A stretch of 64,000 bases of DNA from Desulfobacula toluolica Tol2 (GTDB taxonomy: Bacteria > Desulfobacterota > Desulfobacteria > Desulfobacterales > Desulfobacteraceae): NCBI RefSeq assembly GCF_000307105.1, contig NC_018645.1, forward strand, positions 1,562,578 through 1,626,577, in the 5' to 3' direction. Positions 1-7,006 of the stretch are shown here, in pieces (the first letter of the stretch is position 1; each line of letters opens with the position of its first letter). A program made the translations under genes and the position numbers. The notes below the pieces were generated by a model. It was not told the DNA's origin, did not search any database, and saw only the letters and a list, made by a program, of their open reading frames with translations.

Positions 1-1896
1 GTCAAAACCGGACAGCACAAGCTTTTTTTTGTTGTTGGCGGCAAGGATCATCCCCTGGGAAAGTTCTCCCATAAGTTTTGCTTCTTTCAAGTTTGCAACA
101 ACAATCACCTGTTTGCCTACGATCTGTTCGGGTGTATAGTCCTTTGCAATTCCTGCAATGACCTGCCGCACCTCAGCACCAAGATCCACCTGAAGCTTTA
201 ATAGCTTGTTGGATTTTTCAATTTTCTCAGCCTTTACAACGGTTCCTGTCCTTAAATCAATTTTTGCAAAATCATCAATTGTGATTTCTTTTTTTAATGC
301 CGGTTTAAAAGACTTGGTGGCTGCAACAGTTTCTTTGGGGGGGATTTTATCCGTATCAATTCTTGGAAACAATATCCCGGGTTTTTCTACCAGTGTTCCT
401 GGTTTGATCTGTCCCCATGAAGCTGTTTCTTCCAGGGTGTAAAATCCGTTTTCCTTTTTTGCCATGCAAAGGGTTTTTTGCATTTTATAGGATGTGTCAG
501 GCATAATAGGATAAATCAGGCAGGAAACAACCCGTAACCCCTCGATCAGGTTATACAGAACCGTTGCAAGAACAGGGGTGTTGGCTTCATCCTTGGCCAG
601 AGCCCAGGGTTCATTGGTATCAATATATTTATTCATGATGCTGATAAATTGCCAGACAGCTCCCACGCCTTTATGGAATTCACACACGGCCATGGCTTGT
701 TCAAAAGCATCAATGGCAGTTTTTGCATCAGATTCCAGGGACAGGGATTTTTTTTGTTCGATTTGCAGGTCCAATCCTTTTACCTCGCCATTGAAATAGC
801 GATGGGTCATGGAAAGGATTCTTGAAAAAACATTTCCAAGATCATTTGCAAGGTCTGAGTTGATTCTTGAGACAATAGTTTCCTCTGTGAAATTTGCATC
901 CAGGCCAAAGACCATTTCCCTCATGAGAAAATATCTGAAAGAATCCACGCCGTACTGCGCCGTCACCTGAACAGGATCTGTGACATTACCGATGCTTTTG
1001 GACATTTTGCTGCCTTTGACATTCCAGAACCCGTGAACATTCAAGCCATTATAAATCGGTATTCCAGCAGCTTTGAGCATGATGGGCCAGTAAATCCCGT
1101 GGGGCTTGATAATGTCTTTTGCCACAAAATGGCGGGTTGTGGGCCAGAATTTTTTGAACCGCTCACCATCAGGGTATTCCAGTGCTGAAATATAATTTAC
1201 AAGGGCGTCAAACCAGACATAGGTGACATAATCTTCGTCAAAGGGCAGGGTTATCCCCCATGTCAGCCGGGATTTCGGTCTTGAAATGCAAAGGTCTTCC
1301 AGGGGTTCCTTTAAAAAAGAAAGAATTTCATTTTTGTACTGGGCAGGCCGGATAAAATCAGGATTGGTTTTAATGTGATTGATGAGCCATTCCTGGTATT
1401 TGCTCATTTTGAAAAAATAATTGGATTCTTTTATAATCTCGGGTGCGGTTCCATGATCCGGGCATTTGCCGTCCACAAGTTCCCTTTCCTGGTAAAAGCG
1501 TTCACATCCAAAACAATACAGTCCCTCATAGCTTGAAAAATAGATATCTCCTGACTCATAAATTTTTGACAGAACCTTTTTGACCACTTGAATATGATTT
1601 GGATCTGTTGTTCTGATAAATCGGTTGTTTTTAATGTTTAATACAGGCAATAAATCCTGAAACAGCTTGCTGATTATGTCGGCATACTCTTTTGGTGTTG
1701 TTTGCCTGGCTTTTGCCGCCTGGACAATCTTGTCCCCATGTTCATCGGTTCCGGTTAAAAAAAAGGTGTCATGGTTATCCATCTGCTTGAATCGTGTTGC
1801 AACATCAGCGCAGATGGAGGTGTAGGCATGACCCAGATGGGGTTTTGCATTGACATAATATATGGGGGTTGTAAAATATTGCTTTTGAGTGTTCAT
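1..1896 (-). CDS. metG: Methionyl-tRNA synthetase, C-terminus cut by window edge
   Basis: Charges tRNA-Met with methionine in the cytoplasm. 632 codons are open with no stop, so the protein runs off the left edge. The last visible residues (EQIVGKQVIVVANLKEAKLMG region) are the end of the C-terminal tRNA-binding OB-fold, so little is missing. The class I signature is HLGH at residues 20-23 and KMSKS is at about 297-301. A zinc knuckle of the C-x2-C...C-x2-H kind lies near residues 127-147. The start ATG overlaps the ricT stop as ATGA, which implies translational coupling. This is the last visible gene of the lptD-to-metG series. Identity is secure. Confidence 0.96.
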   Translation of the reverse strand, partial: MNTQKQYFTTPIYYVNAKPHLGHAYTSICADVATRFKQMDNHDTFFLTGTDEHGDKIVQAAKARQTTPKEYADIISKLFQDLLPVLNIKNNRFIRTTDPNHIQVVKKVLSKIYESGDIYFSSYEGLYCFGCERFYQERELVDGKCPDHGTAPEIIKESNYFFKMSKYQEWLINHIKTNPDFIRPAQYKNEILSFLKEPLEDLCISRPKSRLTWGITLPFDEDYVTYVWFDALVNYISALEYPDGERFKKFWPTTRHFVAKDIIKPHGIYWPIMLKAAGIPIYNGLNVHGFWNVKGSKMSKSIGNVTDPVQVTAQYGVDSFRYFLMREMVFGLDANFTEETIVSRINSDLANDLGNVFSRILSMTHRYFNGEVKGLDLQIEQKKSLSLESDAKTAIDAFEQAMAVCEFHKGVGAVWQFISIMNKYIDTNEPWALAKDEANTPVLATVLYNLIEGLRVVSCLIYPIMPDTSYKMQKTLCMAKKENGFYTLEETASWGQIKPGTLVEKPGILFPRIDTDKIPPKETVAATKSFKPALKKEITIDDFAKIDLRTGTVVKAEKIEKSNKLLKLQVDLGAEVRQVIAGIAKDYTPEQIVGKQVIVVANLKEAKLMGELSQGMILAANNKKKLVLSGFD

Positions 1897-2705
1897 TGTC
1901 GGGTAGATCCTGTTTTTGAGTTATTCAGTTGCCGTATGGTTTTTTCTATTTCAGTATTATCCTCTAAACGAATGGTGATACTTTCTTTTAAAACATTCTG
2001 CCGGATAACTTTTCCCTGGCCTTCTTCCACTGTTATTCTTTTTCCAAGTTTGGGCATCTGGCGCTTAAGGTTTTTATAGGTTTCATTTTCAAAGGTCAGG
2101 CAGCACATTAACCGACCGCAAACCCCTGAAATTTTTGTGGGATTCAAAGACAGTCCCTGTTCTTTTGCCATTTTGATGGAAACCGGTTCAAACGTGTGCA
2201 TAAAAGAGGAGCAGCAAAGCTCTCGTCCGCATTTTCCCACACCGCCGCAATGTTTTGACAGATTGCGAATGCCGACCTGGCGCATTTCAATGCGAATGCC
2301 GAATTCTTTTACCAGCAGTTTAATCAGTTCTCTGAAATCAATTCTGCCGTCAGCAGTATAGAAAAAGGTCAACTTGTTTTTGTCAAATGTACTTTCAACA
2401 CTGAACAGATTCATGAACAGATCCAGATCATTGATGGCTTTAATACAAAAAGAGAATGCTTTTTTTTCAAGGTTTTTTATCTCTTCTCTTTGAAGGAAGT
2501 CTTCTTTGGTGGCAACACGGACAATTTCTTTTAATTTTTTTTCAACAGCTTCAACTTCAACGGGAGGTATGGCAATTTTACCGAATCCAAGACCCTGTTC
2601 GGTTTCTACAATAACCCGGGTGCCCTCTTTGAGTACAAAAGCACCTGAGTTGAAATCATATATTTTTCCTGCTGTTTTAAATTTAACACCAGCAACTTTA
2701 ATCAT
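1893..2705 (-). CDS. ricT: PSP1-domain protein, RicT/YaaT family
   Basis: A 270-residue protein of the PSP1/RicT family. In Bacillus, RicT joins the iron-sulfur Ric complex that affects RNase Y and phosphorelay; in this lineage its role is not established. The central cysteine cluster (CGGVGKCGRELCC and CGRLMCC) is the family hallmark and is intact. An open frame extends to 2732, but I prefer the ATG at 2705 (MIKVAGVKF). It has a purine-rich AAAGGAAA upstream and overlaps the holB stop by 8 bases. It sits between holB and metG, a common bacterial order, and overlaps metG by 4 bases. Family is certain, biological function less so. Confidence 0.9.
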   Translation of the reverse strand: MIKVAGVKFKTAGKIYDFNSGAFVLKEGTRVIVETEQGLGFGKIAIPPVEVEAVEKKLKEIVRVATKEDFLQREEIKNLEKKAFSFCIKAINDLDLFMNLFSVESTFDKNKLTFFYTADGRIDFRELIKLLVKEFGIRIEMRQVGIRNLSKHCGGVGKCGRELCCSSFMHTFEPVSIKMAKEQGLSLNPTKISGVCGRLMCCLTFENETYKNLKRQMPKLGKRITVEEGQGKVIRQNVLKESITIRLEDNTEIEKTIRQLNNSKTGSTRQ

Positions 2706-3732
2706 AAACACCGTTTCCTTTGTTTGTAACAATTTTAAGGAAAAATCTATCCAAGGTTAATCTCAGGGAACAGTTTGAGGCCAGCCTTTTTTCTGTTTCA
2801 TACAGATTTTTAGTCCATTCTAAAAATTTATTTGATCTTACCATCCGGTTAATATCTGCAAAAGTGTCAAAAAAATCAAGATTAACTATTTTTTTTGGAT
2901 GAACCTTAAAAATCATTAAGTCCCGGAAAAAGGTTTTCATAATAGCTATCGTGTCATCCATAAGGTCGGGATTAAGGCTTAATTTTTGTGACAGCATCAA
3001 AGTTTTTGATATACAGTCGCTTGTTTCTGTTGTAATGATGCCTGCCAGGGTATTGATCAGCCACTGCCGCCTTTTGATCCAGTCTGTTTTATTCTCATCA
3101 TCATCCAGATTCGAATACATCATGGCTTTTTTTATATCAGAATCGGCTGTTCTTGATGCAATCCTGGCAAAAGGCCTGTCAATATTAAAATTGTTTATCA
3201 GATATTGCTCAATGAGTTTGTCGTTCAATGGTTTGAACTTGATTTTACGGCATCTGGAAATAATGGTTGAAAGCAGCAATGAAGTTTTGTTGGCAATAAG
3301 GATAAAAAATGTCTTTTCAGGCGGCTCTTCAAGCAGTTTTAATAATGCGTTCTGAGCCTGGTTATTCATTAGATCCGCGTTCAAAATCAATACCATTCTG
3401 AATCTGGCTTCATTAGGCCTGGAAGAAATGGTCAAGCCCATTTCACGAATCTGGGATATGGAAATTATTTTTTTGTCTTTTTGAAGGTCAATACACAGGA
3501 CATCAGGGTGGCTTTGTGCCTCTATTTTGAGGCAGGACTTGCAAGCGTTGCAGGCAATTGGTGCATTTGCCAGGCAATTGCACCCCTTTACAAAGAAAAA
3601 TGCCGCTTTTTTTCTTCCGGTATTATCATTGCCGGAGAAAAGAAGGGCATTTGGAATTTTGTTTGTCTGAATGATATGTGTTAACTCAAGAAAGACGCTT
3701 GCTTGATATTGCTCTTGATCAAAATCAGACAT
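2698..3732 (-). CDS. holB: DNA polymerase III delta-prime subunit
   Basis: Clamp-loader subunit of 344 residues. The N-terminal AAA+ domain has a degenerate P-loop (GNDNTGRKK instead of GxxGxGKT), as expected for the non-hydrolysing delta-prime subunit. It is followed by the zinc cysteines CNCLANAP..CNACKSC and the sensor-type LLKLLEEPPEKTFFILIAN stretch shared with DnaX. The C-terminal part is helical and variable. It overlaps ricT downstream and starts 19 bases after the IHF-like gene. The DnaX partner is encoded at 18.8-20.5 kb. Identification is firm from domain order and the LEEPP motif. Confidence 0.92.
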   Translation of the reverse strand: MSDFDQEQYQASVFLELTHIIQTNKIPNALLFSGNDNTGRKKAAFFFVKGCNCLANAPIACNACKSCLKIEAQSHPDVLCIDLQKDKKIISISQIREMGLTISSRPNEARFRMVLILNADLMNNQAQNALLKLLEEPPEKTFFILIANKTSLLLSTIISRCRKIKFKPLNDKLIEQYLINNFNIDRPFARIASRTADSDIKKAMMYSNLDDDENKTDWIKRRQWLINTLAGIITTETSDCISKTLMLSQKLSLNPDLMDDTIAIMKTFFRDLMIFKVHPKKIVNLDFFDTFADINRMVRSNKFLEWTKNLYETEKRLASNCSLRLTLDRFFLKIVTNKGNGVYD

Positions 3733-3751
3733 GGTTTGATACCCATATTTG

Positions 3752-4027
3752 TTAATAATCTACCCGTTCCTTTAATTCTTTTCCGCATTTGAAAAACGGC
3801 AGCCTTTTGGGAGGTATGGTGACTTTTTGGCCGGTTTTCGGATTTCTGCCGGTATAGCTTTTGTACTCTTTTATATGAAAGCTGCAAAAACCCCTTATTT
3901 CAACCCTTTCACCTTTTATAAACGACTCGGAAAGCGAGTCAAAAAATATTTTAATAATTTCTGATGCTTCGGATTTTGTAAGGTCGGCTCTATCTTTTAA
4001 TGCGGAAATTAATTCAAGTTTATTCAT
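3752..4027 (-). CDS. HU/IHF-family DNA-bending protein (IHF-like)
   Basis: A 91-residue protein with the whole HU/IHF fold: an N-terminal helical pair, GFCSFHIKEY in the beta-saddle, and the minor-groove arm GRNPKTGQKVTIPPKRLPFF. The extra residues and the start MNKLELISALKDRADLTKSEA look more like IHF beta-type subunits than HU; a canonical HU-like protein is encoded separately at 39.3 kb. It lies between the NusG paralogue and holB on the same strand. Whether it pairs with another IHF subunit cannot be judged here. Family is certain; the IHF versus HU assignment is inference. Confidence 0.9.
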   Translation of the reverse strand: MNKLELISALKDRADLTKSEASEIIKIFFDSLSESFIKGERVEIRGFCSFHIKEYKSYTGRNPKTGQKVTIPPKRLPFFKCGKELKERVDY

Positions 4028-4109
4028 GCTTCCTCTTTAATATATTGAATGGTGCAAGCTTGTTATTTTTTAAACGGTTTTAATGAATATTTGATAAAAA
4101 GTCAAGGGG

Positions 4110-4634
4110 TTATGACAATAAGTCAGGCAGTTTCTCAACATTGTCTTCATGAATATCAACACCGGCATACTGTCCTAAAACTTCTATTTTGATAATAACA
4201 CGGCCTTTTCCCTTGTAGTGTGTAAATTCTCCCCTTGCCCCGGCCATGGGGCCTTCTAAAATTATCACAGGGTCGCCTTTTTTCATGCGGATATTGGAAC
4301 CGGTGATAAGATCCTTCTTTGCGCTGGTAAGGATTTTTAAGGATTCAATCTGTGAATGGGGAATGGGCAATGGTCCTGATTTGTTGCCCAATAGTCTTAC
4401 AGCTCCTATGGTTTTTAAAATATTGAGTTGGTCGGCAGCATTAAATGTTGATTGTACAAAAATATATCCCGGAAAAAGCGGTACTTTGATCATGAGTTTT
4501 CGGTCTTTGCGCTGGCTTTTTTTTCTTGTTGTTGGTAAAAAAGCCTCAACCTTTTTTTTTACAATACTCGTGTACACCGTTTGCTCAAAGTTACTTCTTG
4601 TCAGAAGGGCAAACCAGTTTGATTTTTCAATCAT
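4110..4634 (-). CDS. NusG-family transcription elongation factor (RfaH/UpxY-like paralogue)
   Basis: A 174-residue protein with an NGN domain (NWFALLTRSNFEQTV, then VPLFPGYIFV at about 51-60) and a C-terminal KOW motif (KKGDPVIILEGPMAGARGEF, about 118-137). The sequence resembles operon-specialised NusG paralogues (RfaH, UpxY, LoaP types) more than core NusG, which normally sits in a secE-nusG-rplK operon. The start overlaps the lptD stop as ATGA, so it is coupled to lptD. Those paralogues commonly suppress termination in long polysaccharide operons. Its target here is unknown, and no polysaccharide operon is visible. Confidence 0.85.
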   Translation of the reverse strand: MIEKSNWFALLTRSNFEQTVYTSIVKKKVEAFLPTTRKKSQRKDRKLMIKVPLFPGYIFVQSTFNAADQLNILKTIGAVRLLGNKSGPLPIPHSQIESLKILTSAKKDLITGSNIRMKKGDPVIILEGPMAGARGEFTHYKGKGRVIIKIEVLGQYAGVDIHEDNVEKLPDLLS

Positions 4635-6853
4635 GTTGCTCCAAACTCTCCTATACCGTGAAGATTTATCAGAAAGCTGATACTTTGTTCGTCCTGTGAA
4701 TCCGAAAAATAAAGATTGAATGTCCAGCAGGACTTTTTCAGGGATAGTCCTGCCTGTTTTTCCACATCCCTATCTTCTTTCAGGTTCTTTTCAATGGAAT
4801 AATATGCGGTTATTTCTTGGGTGAGGGCGATATTTATTTTTGAATACAGTGATTCCGAAAGAGTTCTGGAATAACGGTATTCTGTTGTTAACCGGTCTCC
4901 TCTGTTGTCTGAGAGAGTGTTCCCGATGTTAAAACCGTTAAAATGGTTGTCATAGGGAGACCAGGAAAGATCCATGTCAAGACGGATAAAATCGTTTGGG
5001 GAAAGCTCCGCATCCATTGTGATATCTGAAAACGGCCTTAATTCGTTGTCCTTTTCTTTGTTGATATCATAACTTTGGGACAATTTGATATAGGCAATGT
5101 CACGGTAGGTTGATATCTGTTTTCCTTTTGGTGTGATATGGGATTTTCTGGAAATAAAATTATTGGTCAAAGACCAGGTGATCAGGTGTTGTTCCTCGAT
5201 ATTGTCCAGAGAGTCAAAGGCCGGCAGGTCATCTTGATTAATATCCGGGGTAAACGCGTATTCAAGCTTAGGGATGAGTTCATGTTTGAGCTTTTCAGCG
5301 CATTTCATATTCAGATCAAAAAGCTTGATCAGTTTTGTGGACAGTTTTGCGCCGACATCATACAATTGTCTGGTTCTAAGATTGTCTGAGTTGCCGTTAA
5401 TATCCGTAAACTCGTTTGTGTGCCATATGGTTTGCCGCAAGCCTAGTGATGGCTCAAAGTGCAAAAACCTGCCAAGTCTCAAAGGAATATAAAATTTAGG
5501 ATAAAAATCTGCTCTTTGCCCGCTTACAAGAGTTGCGGTTGTATCCTGCCTGTAAAAGGAACGAAGCTCGGTATCAAGAGAATAATATAATTTTGAAGCA
5601 CTGATCTGCTGCTTTGAAGCATCAAACCGGATGCCCGGAAGTGTCTGCAATGTCGTGTCGGCCGTATCCTGACGCCTGGCATTAATATTGTCATACCACA
5701 GGGCATCCATATTTAAGGCATATGTAGACCATGTTTTGTTGAGATTCAGCCGGTTTTTCCTTATAGAATCAGTATATTCATCTATGCTGCGACCGAATTG
5801 GTTTTCAAAATAGTCCCTGGTTTCAGTGTATCCGGTAAACCCGTCCTTGAATTCATGAAGGTAATCTTCATCACTGACCACATCAATATCCAGTTTGGCG
5901 GTAACTCCATTGGGAAGATCCTGGTTGTGTTTCATTCTTAACCAGAACCGGTCGCTGTTGGTTCTTTGGGGAGTCCCGGAAAAACTATAATTTTGTGTCT
6001 GCTCTGTTCCATCATCTGTTTTTTTGTCTTCAAGCACGTCAAAGAATACGGCTCCCCTGGTCTTGTTATCCAGGATATATCTGTATTCCGTGGCTAATTT
6101 TGTTCCCCGATCTGCCATGTAATCCGCATAAAGGGTCGCGTCTGTATTTCTTGATATGTCTATAAACAGAGGCTGTTCAAATTCAAAGCCTTTTCTGTCG
6201 GATGAAGTGATTCTCGGTGCTAAAAGGCCTGTTTGCCGTTTGGTATGAACCGGAAAAATCAGAAAAGGGCTGTAGGCTGCCGGCATTTTTTTTGCCCAGA
6301 GTACCGTATGATCGGCAACGCCGTAACCTTCGACCGTAACCTTGATGTTTTTTGCCGTGATTTTCCAGTCAGGTGAGTCTCCGGAACAGGATGTGATGGA
6401 GCCTTTTTGCGCACTATAAGAAAATTTCCCGGTTTTTTTGATATTTTCGCCATGCACATAAAAATTATTTTTTTGAATATAAATGGTGCCTTTGTCTACA
6501 GTGCCTGTCTGGGTTGAAAGATTGATATTCATTTCATTGCAGGATATGGAATCTTCGCCGGATATTAAAATAACATTGCCTTTGGCAAAAGCATCTTTTG
6601 TTTTGTTTGAAAATTCAACATAGTCGGCTTCAAGCCGGGTTTTGCCTCCGGTTATCACCACATTGTCCTGGGCGATATAAAGGTTTTTTTTGTTATCAAA
6701 AGTCACTGTGCGTGCGGCGATATGCCAGGGGATATCCTTGAGATTTTGAGGTGAGGCAGTTGTTGTGGCAAATCCATTGCTTGAAATAAAAATATAAAAA
6801 AAAGAAACCATTACAAAAAGTAATGGATACTTTTGCCTTGACCAACAGAACAT
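4631..6853 (-). CDS. lptD: LPS-assembly outer-membrane protein LptD
   Basis: Outer-membrane translocon that inserts lipopolysaccharide into the outer leaflet. The 740-residue product starts with a signal peptide (hydrophobic YPLLFVMVSFFYIFISSNGFA). A periplasmic OstA/LptA-like jellyroll follows (RTVTFDNKKNLYIAQDNVVI...), then a long beta-barrel rich in alternating aromatic strands ending at GEFGAT. The frame is open to 6883 from a TTG/ATG pair, but the ATG at 6853 has a well-placed GGAAAG and leads directly into the signal peptide. It heads a minus-strand series with the NusG paralogue, and a TTGACT/TTTATA promoter lies upstream. Confident. Confidence 0.92.
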   Translation of the reverse strand: MFCWSRQKYPLLFVMVSFFYIFISSNGFATTTASPQNLKDIPWHIAARTVTFDNKKNLYIAQDNVVITGGKTRLEADYVEFSNKTKDAFAKGNVILISGEDSISCNEMNINLSTQTGTVDKGTIYIQKNNFYVHGENIKKTGKFSYSAQKGSITSCSGDSPDWKITAKNIKVTVEGYGVADHTVLWAKKMPAAYSPFLIFPVHTKRQTGLLAPRITSSDRKGFEFEQPLFIDISRNTDATLYADYMADRGTKLATEYRYILDNKTRGAVFFDVLEDKKTDDGTEQTQNYSFSGTPQRTNSDRFWLRMKHNQDLPNGVTAKLDIDVVSDEDYLHEFKDGFTGYTETRDYFENQFGRSIDEYTDSIRKNRLNLNKTWSTYALNMDALWYDNINARRQDTADTTLQTLPGIRFDASKQQISASKLYYSLDTELRSFYRQDTTATLVSGQRADFYPKFYIPLRLGRFLHFEPSLGLRQTIWHTNEFTDINGNSDNLRTRQLYDVGAKLSTKLIKLFDLNMKCAEKLKHELIPKLEYAFTPDINQDDLPAFDSLDNIEEQHLITWSLTNNFISRKSHITPKGKQISTYRDIAYIKLSQSYDINKEKDNELRPFSDITMDAELSPNDFIRLDMDLSWSPYDNHFNGFNIGNTLSDNRGDRLTTEYRYSRTLSESLYSKINIALTQEITAYYSIEKNLKEDRDVEKQAGLSLKKSCWTFNLYFSDSQDEQSISFLINLHGIGEFGAT

Positions 6854-6895
6854 ATTCTTTCCAGTAAAAAAATTGCACATCAATTAAAATTACTG

Positions 6896-6925
6896 TATAA
6901 AGCCATTTTATACTTTAAAAGTCAA
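6896..6925 (-). promoter_or_regulatory. Candidate sigma-70 promoter for lptD
   Basis: On the minus strand, TTGACT (6920-6925) and TTTATA (6896-6901) are separated by 18 bases, about 40 bases upstream of the preferred lptD start. This matches the housekeeping consensus well. There is no experimental support. Confidence 0.45.
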
Positions 6926-6934
6926 GTTAAGAAT

Positions 6935-6992
6935 ACCGGGATTTAGACAAGTCCTTCAGGATTACCAGGATTTGTACAGGTCCGTAAGGCAA
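6935..6992 (+). repeat. Imperfect 29-bp tandem duplication in the leader of the CysK-CysS fusion
   Basis: Two adjacent 29-base units (6935-6963 and 6964-6992) share about 20 positions, with the common pattern ACCrGGATTT..ACArGTCC...AGG. They occupy nearly all of the region just before the ribosome-binding AAAGGG of the fusion gene. It could be a degenerate duplication or a structured leader; nothing matches a known riboswitch. Confidence 0.4.
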
Positions 6993-7006
6993 AGGGTAAA
7001 TGAAAA

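Noticed and set aside
6926-7006. T-box or SAM/cysteine riboswitch before the fusion gene
   Set aside because: No T-box consensus, no specifier stem and no terminator are visible; only the imperfect 29-bp duplication remains.
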